Shown in pieces: positions 34,831-46,500 of a stretch of 64,000 nt of DNA. The stretch's first letter is position 1. The number at the start of each line of letters is the position of its first letter. This DNA is from Bubalus kerabau. Taxonomy: Eukaryota; Chordata; Mammalia; Artiodactyla; Bovidae. The notes beneath the pieces are model-generated. The model was not told where the DNA came from. It did not search any database and was given only the letters and a program-made list of their open reading frames with translations. The stretch lies in NCBI RefSeq assembly GCF_029407905.1, contig NC_073624.1, positions 121,768,001 through 121,832,000 on the forward strand. Direction: 5' to 3'. The position numbers were made by a program, and so were the translations under genes.

Positions 34831-35679
34831 CAGCAGGGAAGCAGAGGCTGAGAGAGCCCGGGGCAGGAAGGCCAAGTGACCCCAGGAAGTGGGAGGCCGG
34901 TGCTCCTCCATCTGCCCTCCCCACAGCCGGGTGTCATCCCCCCTGCTCAGAGTTCCAGCCCTCAGCGACCTCACCCATCTCAGCCTCGGTTTTCCCATCT
35001 ATCCCTCAGGGTTGGCTGTGAAGGTTGGCGTATCACTGAGGCCAGGAACCCAGCACGCAGGTCCTGACATGGTGGGTGTCCACTCCAGGGGAAGAACAAG
35101 AGGTCAGAGGCCCAGGAACTGGTCATCGCTGTCAGACGTCCATCGTTTTTAGAGGAGCAGATGGCAAGGCCCCTGGCTGCTGCTCTGGGAACCACGAGGG
35201 ATGGGGAAGCAGGGGGCTGAGGGCTGGGTGTCTTGGGGTGAGCCTGAAGTGAAGGGAGACCAGCCAGGCCACCTCCTAAAAGCACGTGGCTGGTGAAAGG
35301 CAGAGTTGCAACTGACACTGGGTTTGTATGCTTCTAAACCCACCACTGGTGCTGCCTCAGGAGGTTTGTGGTGTGGGGCTGGCTCACACCACACCAGCTG
35401 GCCCTTAATCCCAGCTGGAAGATCCAGCGTGACTGGACAACCGCCAATATGGCTGGGAGAGTGTGGCCTGCACGGGTGCTGTGGCCAGGTGGACTCACTT
35501 CCAAAGACCCCCTGAGGCCCCCTCCCCCCTCCCCACTGCCCTGGCTTTATGGCACCCTGCAGAGGAAGGCAGGGACTGTCCAGTCACAGTGGGGCCTGTG
35601 GTTGGTGTGCCAAAGGCTCTGCAGGCAGCCAGGTGCAGAGGCCAAACCACAGGGTCCTCAGTGACCTGAGGAGGACTGC

Positions 35680-35825
35680 CACGGCGCCCATCTCTGCAGC
35701 AGGAGTGGCAGTGGCTCCGACTTTGTAGGGTTCCAATGCCATGAGACTTGCCTGACTTGGTGCCTGTGAAGCACCTACCAAGTGTCTGGCACACAGTAGG
35801 CATTCAGTGACTGTCAGCAGCCACT
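35680..35825 (+). repeat. MIR 3' part
   Basis: 'aagtgtctggcacacagtag' and 'gcattcagtgactg' match the distal MIR block ('cctggcacatagtaggcactcaataaat'). Confidence 0.55.
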
Positions 35826-36164
35826 TTCTCTGGGGGCCTACATCGCACTGCCTTCCTCTGGTTCTCAAAGGTCATTATGAACAGACCCACGGGGTCCTCC
35901 ACTTTCCACGGGGTCTGGGGAAAGCAAGCAGAGATGGGGGTTTGTGTGGAAGTTTGTAACTGTTGAGCTCCCCCCACCAAGGAGAATGATAACTGTGCTC
36001 TTTCAGCTTCAGGGTCTTCCAGCCACTGAGACCTCTCCATCTGGTGCCTGGGAAATGGCAGCCACCGCTAGCACAGCCTTGAAAGTGGTCACTTGTTTGG
36101 TGAGCACCATTACTCAGAAGATAGGGCTCCAGAGGTAAGACTGGGTCACGGATGTGCACCTGTC

Positions 36165-36680
36165 CACCCAGTCATCCTTCCAACCAGGCACTCATTTTTA
36201 CCCACCTGCCCATCCACCCATCCATGCACCTATGTGACCTCTCATCCACCCTCTATCCGTCTTCCATCCATCTAACTCTTCACCTACCTACCCAACCCAT
36301 CCAGCCATCTTTCCATTCATTCACCACACCACCGCCTCGCCCCAGCTATCCAGCCACCCATCCATCCTTCCATCCGTCCACCTACCCACCTCTCCATCCA
36401 TCTGTTCATCTGTCCACCTGTCCTTCCACTCATCCATTCATCCACTCAAACATCCATGCATCCACTCACTCATCCATCCACTCACTCATCCGTTCACCCA
36501 ACTCATCCAGACGTTTTTCACCCACCTAACTGATCCACCCCTCTAGTCATTCTCCATCCATCCATCCACCTGTCAGGCCCATTTATCCATCTACACACTT
36601 GACCACCCACTGGTATATGTACCTATCTCCTCACTCATGGATTCATGCATCTCCTCATCCATCCCTCTGTTCAGCAGCTT
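36165..36680. repeat. Imperfect (CCAT/TCCA)n microsatellite
   Basis: About 0.5 kb of CCAT/CCAC/TCATCCA-type tetranucleotide repeats, interrupted and irregular, on the plus strand. The Pro/Ser/His-rich frame at 36152-36529 is only the translation of this repeat. Confidence 0.93.
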
Positions 36681-38461
36681 ATTCCCTCATCTTTGTCAGA
36701 GCAGCAGACATTTACTGGGTGCCCGCTCTGTTCCAGGCCTTCCCAGTCTCTCTGGACTTCAGAGATTGGCCAGAGATGGGGTCAAGGCAAAGCCAACTCT
36801 CACACAAGGTGGAAAAGCACCTTCTGGTCCTAACAGAGGAAGCCCAGGGCCACAGAATCTAAAAGGGCCTCAGGGAAGTGGTGGGCTCCCACTGGTTCTT
36901 GACCAATGGATCTCCAGCATTCCCATTTGCTGTGATTTGGAGACTGGACCACATGGGGTGAGGGTCACAACAGGAACATCTGTAAGGAGCCTCTTGCAGC
37001 ATCTAGATAGGAACGCCTGGTCAGGAGGGGCCTATGGGCAAGAAGTGCGTGGATGGCTTTGATCATTCAGGAGGTAAAATGTATAGGACCTGGGGAAGGA
37101 GTGGATTTGGGGGCTGAAGGGGAGGGAGTTGCTGGGGTGACTGGGGAAATGGTTGGGCTGCCCAGTGACCCCATAGGGTGCAAGGCGTATGAGGAGAGAA
37201 GGAGACTGAAGATGGGGGAGTAGGGGGAAGGGGGTAAGCCTTGGAGAAGAGGAGGAGCATGTGGGCTCCATGGTGCTGGGAGGATGTGGGGGTGGTGGGC
37301 TTGGGGTTGGGAGTCTCTGCTGTGGAGCACCCCAGAGGCCTGAGGGAGGCCCAGGACTGAGGGGCCCTGCGAGCTTAGCAGAGCAGGAACCCCAGGTGTG
37401 CTGTTTGGAGTAGGGAGCTGCTCCCTGGCCTGCCAGTGCACAGGCGGAAAGACTGGGGTTGGTGGTTGGAAACTGGGCAGGTTTCCTGGAAGCGGGGAGG
37501 GTCCAGGGACAGCCGAGTGCCAGCCAGGCTCATCACCAGCGCACAGAAGGCCTATTCTCAGGCCTCACATGGGCCTCACAGAGGCCTGGCCCTGAAGGCC
37601 TGCACGGTGTTGACCCCAAACGTTTGACGTCTGGGGAAGGGGAAGGACTGTGTCTGGGAAATGTAGGCAGGCACAGGGGATGGCCGTCATCTCCCCAGAC
37701 TGTGAGGGCAGAGGTGTTGGGCCCCTAGCCCCCTGCCTCCTGGCCAGGTCAGCTCTCGGCTCTCCTCAGCCAGCCTCAGCCTGCTTACTGGACCCTGAGG
37801 TGCCAGCCAGCCCTCCCCACACCACTGACACCCCTCCCCCACCTCTGCATCCTGAGCTGCCCTGTTTCCCTGTGGTGAACCCTCCAAGCCTGGCCCACAC
37901 CGCTCACTCCCTGTGTGGCTGAGTGAGGGCACCCTTCTCAGAGCCTCAGTCTCCCCACCTGCGGATGAAGGGTTGCATTTTTCAAGCCCTTGTGCTGAGT
38001 CTGATAGATAGTGACTGGATTAGAAAAGAGGGTGAGGCCACCGCAGGGTGTCCTGAGAAAGTGTTCTGTGATGGGTTAGTGATGTCTGCCTTGGGCATGG
38101 ACTGGGGAGGAGGTGTTTGTAGGCCACATGCTGGCTTTCCCTGAGACGAGTGCTTTGTAAGGATTCTTCCTGTTAACCATGGACTTGTAAGGACTTGACC
38201 ATGAGGTAGTGAGTGCCACTTCCCTGGATGCCCCAAGCCGGGCCTGAATGGCCATAGATCAGGGGGTTCTGGCGAGGCTCTTGCCTCTGCTTTTGTTTGC
38301 TGAGAGAGGGGCTATTTGTGTCATCACCACGTGGCATTGCAGGGACCCTGAGCACTGAGGATAGGAATACAGTGTTGTGTCCACAATCTGACCTTGGGGA
38401 CTAGAGGAGATAAGGAGATGGGCAGTTGAGCTCTCTTCTACCCCCGACACTAGGTGGTCAC

Positions 38462-38610
38462 TCCTAAAAGGCTATGTGACCCTGGGTAAATGACTCAAGC
38501 TTTCTGAGATTCAGTTTCCTCACCCAGAAAGTCATCAAAAGGGATTACAGGAGCTATTTGATCTCTTAGTGCCTGGTAGGTAGTAAACACCGAACAAGTA
38601 CTGATCACTC
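38462..38610 (+). repeat. MIR fragment
   Basis: 'tgtgaccctgggtaaatgac', 'ttcagtttcctcacccag' and 'cttagtgcctggtaggtagt' follow MIR in order, making it one of the longer MIR copies here. Confidence 0.75.
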
Positions 38611-39171
38611 TGTTCACACCTAAGAAGGGGTCCTGCCACCTGGAAGGGGGACATTGAGTTCCTTCTCAGTGGCCCCTCTGTCAGTGCTTTCTTGGCTTCA
38701 CCCTGGTCTCTTCTCAATGTTGCAGAAACCTGAGGCCCAGAGCCTCAGGGGACCTGGCATAGGGTGGTCCACTCCACCCAGAGGCTCCTCCTGAAGCCCC
38801 AGCCTCAGTCGTGTGTTAGCTACCTGCCTAAAAGCTTGCATCCCAGTCCCTGCTGAGGCACTGAGCCTGCCGGGTGCCAGAGGCTTTGTGCGTGGGTGCT
38901 GTGGCCGGCGGGTGTGCCGGCTCTGGAGACGCTGGGCTTGGGACAGCCTCGCCTCCTCTTGGAGCTTTCTGGGTCCAGCCCACTGGGTGTGCCTCACACC
39001 CCATCTCCACTGCTGCAGTCACCTGGCCTGGCTCAGGTGGGAGATCCCAGTGCCTGTCTCTCCTTCCCCTCCTAGCAACACCTGGGAACCCTGCCAGCCA
39101 ACCTGGGCTTCCAATTGCTGTGGTGTTCACTACTTATTGTCTATCATGTATCTCAACCTGGCCCAGGAAGT

Positions 39172-39232
39172 GTTTTGTGACCTGGGACAAGTCTCAGCCT
39201 CAGTTTTCCCATCTATAAAATGGAGACCTAGC
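39172..39232 (+). repeat. MIR core fragment
   Basis: 'tgtgacctgggacaagtctc' and 'ctcagttttcccatctat' then 'aaaatgg' match the MIR core. Confidence 0.7.
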
Positions 39233-39362
39233 CTCCTTGCTTGCTAAGGCCTCTTCCAGCAAAGCAAATTTAGCTTCCTGTCTGTCTAAACTAACCATAT
39301 GCATGTGTTGAGCAGGAGCCAAACAGGCCTGTACATCTGTGGTTAAGGATATTGTCCCACTT

Positions 39363-39487
39363 TTCTCTTTTCTGGCCATGCCCTGCAACTTTCGGGGTCT
39401 TAGTTCCCTGACCAGGGATGGGATCCAACTCAGGCCCACTGGAGTGGAAGTGCAGAATCCTAACCACTAGGCCACCAGGGATGTCCC
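39363..39487 (-). mobile_element. CHR-2-type SINE
   Basis: Antisense cetartiodactyl SINE: 'ggggtcttagttccctgacc', 'agggatgggatccaactcag' and 'aaccactaggccaccaggga' are diagnostic blocks. One of the few lineage-specific insertions in the GC-rich half before 49 kb. Confidence 0.85.
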
Positions 39488-42259
39488 CCACATTTCTTAA
39501 ACTGAGTCCTTAAGGACCACAGAGCCCTGCAACCTTGCCTTGTGTGTATGGAGGGTCCCTGGATGTTTGGCATGTTTGTGGTGCTGGGGCTCCTCCTGTG
39601 GGTCCTCTTCTTAGCCTTCCTTTGTGGTGATGTGTTCACCAAGAGCTGCATGGACTCCCCACACCCCTGGCATCTCGTGCACGCACGTGCATGCACACAG
39701 AGCTGTCTGCTGTGTTTCTGCTCCTTGGCTTCCAGGGGCCTTTGCCCAGGTGACTTCACTCTAAGTACCAGTTTCCAGCTCTGAGAAGTGCGGTAGTGGC
39801 TGTGAATATGACCTGTTGATTTTCTCTATAGTTTTAGGAGGAACATCAATAGAAGAGGTCTGGGTGGGGGGTAGGTACCCAGCCCATGCAGAGACACCAG
39901 TGGTCACCGTGACACCCGCCACCTGCCTGGGAGTCGGCTAGGTGTGAGGCTGCCCAGTTCCTGGGAACAGCTGTCCCAGTCTGGGCTCTCCTGGCTTTGA
40001 TTTTTTCAATTTCTGTCCCCGATGAAGGCCTCAAGCAGCTCAGAGCCTCATGCGGAGCAGCCGTGACCACCTGGATGTCCTGCAAGTCCTCCTGGCCACA
40101 CAGACGTGCCCCGCCCCCCACCTCCCCTGCAATCTGGTGGCATGCTGCCAGCATCTGAGTGTCCCGCCCTGGTCACCTCTTCTTGGAAGGCCCAGGAATC
40201 TCATGCTAGGCTATCTTCTAGGCACAGTCCCTGAGGCACCCCCACTGCTGGCTCCTTGCCTCCTGGCCCAGGCAGAAGCACCATCCACCATTATAGCCTC
40301 AGGCCTCAGCTCCTCAGACCCAGGGTGAGGTGGTCAGCTGTAGGGGAGAACCACAGTGTGAGGAGAGGCCACTGCAGAGCCTGGGGTTCCCACAGTGGGA
40401 GACGTTGTGTTAGACGGGAGTAGTTCTGAGTTCAGCTCTCCTTCTTAGTGGTTATGTGATTTGGGGAAAGTCACTTGACCAATCTGAAACTCCATCCAGA
40501 GAGTAGAAATAGCCACGGTAGGTACCTCCTTGGACCGCTGAGTCCTCCCTGGACTACCTCCTTGGACCCAGGAGTGTTTGCTGACAGGTCTGGACTGCTC
40601 TCCCTGTGGATGGATGAGCAGGGAGCATTGTGTACCTGCCAGACCTGGGGATCCAGTGACACTGGCAATGAGACGGACCCTGGGAGGGGTCTGCAGCCTG
40701 GCTGGTCAAGTGGGCTCCACCTTCCTTCTCCCAGGTGTCAGAGGCAGTGCCCTCTGTGCGGCTCTGGCTGTACCCTGTCCCACACCAGGGCTGATCTCAG
40801 CTCTGCCACCTCCTGGCTGTCACCTCCATTCCCTTTCTCCTGGTCCAGTTGCCCTGGAACCTTCTCTGTGGCCTCAGTGTCTGAGTGCACTCAAGTGCTC
40901 CCAGGCCCGTCTAGCTCTGATCTCATGATACAACTGGTTTGGGTTTGGGGGTGTGGCATGGGGTCCATCATTACCTGCCACATTATTCTGGCTTGCTGCC
41001 CTACATGGACAGCCATGTGGCCTCAATGCCCACCCATGGGGCCAAGTGGAGCTGGGGTCTCATGTCTACAGATGCTATGCCAGAGCCAGCAGGGGCCCAG
41101 GGATGGGTGGCTGCTTGTGCGTCTGGGGCCTGGATGCTTGCCCCCAGCAGTGAGAATGGGGTTTTTCTGGCTGCAGGAACAATGCCGTGGGTTATGGCCT
41201 GGAATCACCCAGTGTGCAAGTGTGTGTGCCAGCCAGGTGCTATGCTGAGTTGGCGGAGGACAAAGACTCTTCTGAGTGCTCCCCACAAGTTCTCATTTAG
41301 AGCTGAGGAAGGCAGGGGTGGTGGAGGCCCCCAGGCTTAGGTCAGCAGTCAGTGACCCCCCTGGAGGCTGACTCATGGACCCCCTTCTAGCCACCTCTGG
41401 TGACGGGGAGGCCACAGGCCTAGCATATGGGCAGTGAGAATAGGCATCTGGGGGAGAGTGTGAGTGTCAGGAGGGTGGTGGCCCCAGCTTTGGGTGTCCT
41501 TCAGGCTGAGGTCCAGGCTGCAAGAGTGAAACTGCCGTGAACCAACAGCAAACCCCTGTGCTCAGGGAGCTGGTGGTCTCGTGCTGGGACGGCTTGTGCA
41601 GCCCCGAGCAAGCTGTTGCTGTGGTTACTCATACTGTGAGGTCAGAGAGGTATGTGTAGGATTCCAGTGGGGTTCTGGGGGGGGGTGGGTGCACAGTTTT
41701 CTCAGGTGCAAGGAAGCCCTGGAGATGCCCCTGAGGCATCACAGCCAGGGCTGAAAGGAGGGTGTCCAGATGGGCCCAGGAATGAGCAAGGGTGAGGCTG
41801 GAGACCAGATGGACTGACTCCTGGGGGCTGCCACGGGCACTGGCATCAGGGTGGGAGCAGGAAAGCCAGTATGGTGTCTTTCATGCTGGTCTTCGTGGGT
41901 GATTTCAAGGACTCAGGCCGGGAGGGTAGAATAAAGGAGCTGGATCCTGAATCCTGAACATATTGGAAAGTAGAGTGCTGGGTGGGAGAAAGGGGGAATG
42001 AGGAAGAACCAGGGTTCTCCTCTGGAGCAGCCGGAAGGCTGGAGGCAGGCAGGGAGCTGGCTGAGGTGGGAGGGAGGACCAGGAGCTGGCTGTGGGTGAG
42101 TCTGGGTCTCTACAGCCAGGATTGGGCCGGGGCGGAGGCAGCAGGGGGCAGGCTCCCACCAGCACAACCGACAACCCCGCCAGTCCTATCCATTGCAGGA
42201 GTTGCCCAGCCCTCAGCCAGTCTGGGGGCGAGCAGGGTCCTGCTGCCCCCACCTCCTGG
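39488..42259. other. GC-rich sequence upstream of Kir pseudogene
   Basis: No gene supported. A MIR-like core is at 40438-40505 ('ggttatgtgatttggggaaa'). Just before the pseudogene start, 'cctatccattgcag' at 42185-42198 looks like a splice acceptor 61 bp upstream of the ATG. This may be a remnant of the parent gene's non-coding exon boundary, but it cannot be proved here. Confidence 0.4.
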
Positions 42260-43506
42260 ATGACTGTGTCCGGCCGTGCAAACCCCTACAGCATCGTGTC
42301 TACAAAGGACGGGCTGCACCTGCTCACTGTGTCTGGTGCCAACCGCTTTGGGAATGGCAAGGTGCACACGCAGTACAGGTGCAGAAATCACTTCATCAAG
42401 AAGAGTGGCCGGTGCAACATTGAGCTCGCCAACAAGTCCGCTACCTGGCAGGCATGCTCACCACATGCGTGGACATCTGCTGGCACTCCATGCTGCTCAT
42501 CTTCTTGCTGGTCTTCCTCACCTCCTGGTTGCTGTTTGGTGTCATCTTCAGCATCATTGCTGTCGCCCATGGGGACCTGGAGCCCGCGGAGGCCCACAGC
42601 TGAACGCCAGCGCGCTGCAGGTGCTTGGCCTCATGGCGCCTTCCTCTTCTCCATCGAGACGCAGACCACCATTGGCTATGGGCTGCGCTGCGTGACCAAG
42701 GTAGCAGTGCTCATGGTGGTGGTGCTGTCCATTGTGGGCGGCATCAGTGACTCCCTCAGGATTGGCACCATCATGGCCAAGATGGTGCAGCCCAAGAAGC
42801 ATGCCCAGATGCTGCTATTCAAGTACAATGCAGTGGTGGCACTGCACAATGGCAAGCTCTGCCTCACATGGTGTGTGGGCACCTAGGCAAGAGCCACATG
42901 TGGAGTCCCATGTGCAGGCCCAGCCCATCAAGCCCCGGGTCATGGAGGAGGGCGAGTACATCCCACTGGACCAGATCGACATTGATGTCGGCTTTGACAA
43001 GGGCCTGGACCGCATCTTCCTGGTGTCTCCCATCACCATCCTGCACAAGATCGATGAGGCCAGCCCTACTGCTTGGCATCAGCCTGCAGGACCTGGATAC
43101 GGAGGACTCTGGGATCGTAGTCATCCTGGAGGGCACGGTGGAGGCCACGGCCATGACCAGGCAAGCCTGCAGATCCTACCTGGCCAACGAGATCCTGTGG
43201 GGCCACCACTTTGAGCTTGTCCTCTTCAGAGAAGAACCAGTACAAGATCAACTACTCACATTTCCACAAGATGTCTGAGGTGCCATCCACATCCTGCTGC
43301 AGTGCCAGGGACCTGGTGGAGAACAAATTCCTGCTGCCAAAGCACCAACTCCTCCTGCTACAAGAATTAGCAGCCTTTCTGAGCCACGAGGAGGAGGACG
43401 AGGTGGATGGAGAGCAAGACAGCCTCAGCTCCCAGGCCACGTGCAACTTTGACAGGCCACAGGCTGGCACAGCCCTTGTCCTTACAGACGGGAGTCTGAG
43501 ATCTGA
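42260..43506 (+). pseudogene. Kir2.2-like inward-rectifier K+ channel pseudogene
   Basis: Clear KCNJ12/KCNJ18 family homology over its whole length. From the ATG at 42260: N-terminus ('ANPYSIVS', 'GLHLLTVSGANRFGNGKVH'), first membrane helix in another frame (about 42480-42560, 'LLIFLLVFLTSWLLFGVIF'), pore with the selectivity filter TIGYG at about 42669-42683, second helix, then the cytoplasmic domain ('GEYIPLDQIDIDVGFDKGL', 'DRIFLVSPITILHKIDEAS', 'RSYLANEILWGH', 'NQYKINYSHFHK', 'DLVENKFLLP'). The C-terminal Ser-Glu-Ile PDZ ligand and stop are readable at 43495-43506. Frame breaks lie near 42440, 42600, 42885, 43065 and 43215, with a TGA near 42600 and a TAG at 42884. Length matches the about 430-residue family. 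Family members set resting potential in muscle and heart. Coding in the parent is one exon, so lack of introns does not show retrotransposition; no A tail follows. Confidence 0.93.
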
Positions 43507-46500
43507 GCTGCTATCGATCAGTTGTCTCGAGTGGCCTGGGGCACCTCCTCTCAGGCCTGTCCACCTTCCAGACTCACACTGGATGGCTCAGGCCACAGAC
43601 TCTGCAGGAGGGCCACTCCAAGCAGCCTTTCATCTCTCACCAAGAGCAGATGCTGTGTTTTCTAACTCCATTGTCTGATTTTTGCCTCCTCTGTGTTTAT
43701 TTATTTATTTATTGTTTATGCTAAAGACCAAAACAGTCTCCCTCTTTAGCGCCCTTGAAACAGGAGGGCAGATGGATGAGCTGTGAGTGCAGAGGCAGGA
43801 TCAGGTGGTCCCTGACCTTGGGCATGTGTGCCCGTGTGTGAGGTGTGGAGTGTGTGAACCCACTGAGTGTTCAGCGTGCCATGTGCTGTGTGTGCAGAGC
43901 ACGTGTGTTCTGTGGGAGTGTGTGGGCACACGTGTGTTGGTCACGTGGCCTGTGTGCTGTGCAGGTGGGTGTACAATCCTACTCTGCCCCTGCCCGCTGG
44001 CGGTGGTATTTCCAGGAAGCTTCCTAGTAGCCTGTGTCTGGTGGTGCAGAGGCTAGAGCTGGCGAGGCGCCCTCTGCCCTGAGACACCAAACTCCTTATG
44101 TGGGGAGGGGCCTTGAGCAAAGTGTGTGAGCGCCGAGGCATGAATTCCCATGTGGAGTCATCTCATCCATGTGCCAGTGAAGTGTGTCCAGTGACGGCTT
44201 TTCCTGGAAGTGCTTGAGTCTGTGTATGGGAGTGTCCTGCAGATGCGTGCCCATGACCATCTCCAACATGTGTGTGAATCTGGGCACTTGGTGTCTGTGC
44301 ATGGTACATACGTGTGTATCTACCCATGGATCTGTTTGTGTGCTGGGTGGTTACTATGTTTCCAGGCTGTGGGGCTGGGCACATAGCACTGAGGACGGAC
44401 TCCAGTTGTGGTCCCACCAGCATTCTGCCCTGATTCTGCCCACGTGGGCATGTGAGGGGCACAGGCGACAGGGTGAGGCTCCTCTGTGCCCGTTGGCACA
44501 AGGTGACAGCCACACGAGTATGTGAGTGTGCCACCTGCAAAGGTGAGCGTCTCTGCACATGACTGCATTTAGGAGGCCTGTGTGCATCTGTCCACAAACA
44601 CACGTAAATGCCTGTGCTGGGCTCTGGCAGCAGAGCTGTGCCTGCCTGCCGAGGATGGCCTGTGTGTGTCTGCGGGCCACTCGGGTCTAGGGGCCGTGTG
44701 CCCACTCAGGCCCAGGTGTGTTTCTCAGAACAGGGCTCCCCTGCCTGCTTCACCTGCTGGCGCTGTGCTGCCCAGTTCTGCCCCAGAGGGTCCCCATGGG
44801 GGCGGGGGGCCTGGTGGGAAGGCAGCCCCTGCAAAGGTTAAATCGATGTCAAATATATTTTAAATGGTGAAATGGGGAGAATTTTCATGTTGTTTTCAAC
44901 ACACAGCAGTGTCTGGAGATGTAGGCCATACACTAGACTCATCTCAACCTCCTGGAGCGGCGCCGTGTGCAGACGTGTGTTTAAAGGCCCCACCTGATGC
45001 AGTGCTCACGGCCCCATGTGTTGCCCCCACCCCCACCCAATACTCTGTGTCCTGTGGGGACTCCCCAGAGGCTGACAAGAGGAGACAGAGAGGACATAGG
45101 TGGCCTCCTTGCAGATCCCTATGTGCTCTTCAGGCTGTGACCTTGCCCAAGTATGCCAGACAGCCACCTCATCTGGGCCCTGGGCCCCTGCGGGTCCTCC
45201 CCAGGCCTGTTCCTTCCTTTCCCTTTCTCCTGAAAGGGTTTGGTGAGGGCAGGGCTGACGTGTGCTGAGCCCCCAGCATGAGGCAGGCCTGGCTCCCACC
45301 AGTGTGGGGGGCCCAAGAGGGATTGAAGTGGGGCGGTGGGGCCACAGAGGTCAGGCATGTGTGGCTGCTGGGGGGAGCAGTGTGGATGCGCTGGTCTGTT
45401 CTGGGCTAAGAATGTTGTCGCTTCGAGGGTCTCCATTGGAAGGAGGCCCCAGGGAAAGACTACTTCCCTTTGCCCAAACTTTCCCTGAGCGGAGAGCCAC
45501 CTTTGTGTCAGTGAAGATCCACGTGATGATTACAGGCCACTGGAGAGGCAGCCAGGTTGTGGGAGGGGCTGTGGGCTCTGGGAAGGCTTCTTGGCCCATG
45601 TTCTCATGGTTTGGATCCAGAGGTGATCGGCTTGAAAGTGGGGGTGGGGGAGGGTGCTCTCCTCCCCTGGTCCTGGAGCTTTCCCTGGGGTCCCAATGCT
45701 AGAATCTAAGCCCGCGTGGCCTTGCAGGCCAACCCTGCTCTGCCCCGCAAGACCTCCCACCAGAGCACTGTCAGCCCGGGCCTCTGGGCAGGAGGACATG
45801 GCCCCAGCTGGAGCTCAGGAGCCCCTCAGGCCCATCCTGATTGGCCCCTCAGTCCAACCCCAGGCCACACACTTGCTCTCTGGTCAAGAGTGGCTTCCTT
45901 TCCCCTCTGGCCCCAGTCTCCCCATCAGTGGAGAAGGGTGTTCCCTACAGCAGCCAGCTTGCAGATTTGTTGGAGAGTGAAGGAGAGAGCCTGTTAATTC
46001 AGGGAGAGCCTTGAAATTGTGCCCTTGGGTTGGAACCCAGGTCCTCAAGCCCCCATCCTTGTGTGGCTTGTGCCCACTGGCTGCCTCAACTCTTTCCCAC
46101 CTCCAAGAGGATAAAATGAGTCCACCTTGGAATCTGCCCTAAAATAGGTAAAAATGGGTTGGGGGAAGGGGGGCGGGGAGAATCGGAGATCAGGGGACAG
46201 GCTTCCTGTCCTGGAGGAGGTCAGTTCAGGGTGCGTGAGGGACTTGCCCAAGGGCAGTGGGAGGTTAGCTACCTGACCCGGGGTCAGAGCTAGGCCTCAA
46301 GCCCCCAAGCGCCCCTTGTGACCTCCATGTCTCCTCATTGGATGCAGAGGCCACTGCCCTCCTAGTCAGGATGGACAGCCCAGCCAGAGGGTCTCCCCAA
46401 GTCTGCCTTCTGTTTGGGGGTCTGCAACTCGGGACGAAGATGGAAATGGGTTTCTGTTCAGCACCAAGGAGCCGAGGTCAGGGCAGTGTCCTCAAAGGAC

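Larger units (their letters stand above)
30379..36164. other. GC-rich, LINE-poor sequence
   Basis: Base composition changes abruptly to GC-rich. Many short frames arise from low stop-codon density, none with recognisable domains. MIR pieces are listed separately. TG-rich stretches lie at 30730-30870 and 33970-34050. No exon could be supported. Confidence 0.5.
36681..39362. other. GC-rich sequence with MIR traces
   Basis: Unassigned. A MIR-like piece ('cagagcctcagtctcccca') is at 37937-37980. The rest shows no domain, RNA gene or repeat I can name. Confidence 0.45.

Noticed and set aside
40475..41248. 257-codon plus-strand open frame in GC-rich DNA
   Set aside because: Low stop density explains it; the translation shows no domain or periodicity, and overlapping frames of similar length exist.
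42260..43506. Functional Kir channel gene
   Set aside because: At least five frame breaks and premature stops separate the membrane, pore and cytoplasmic parts.
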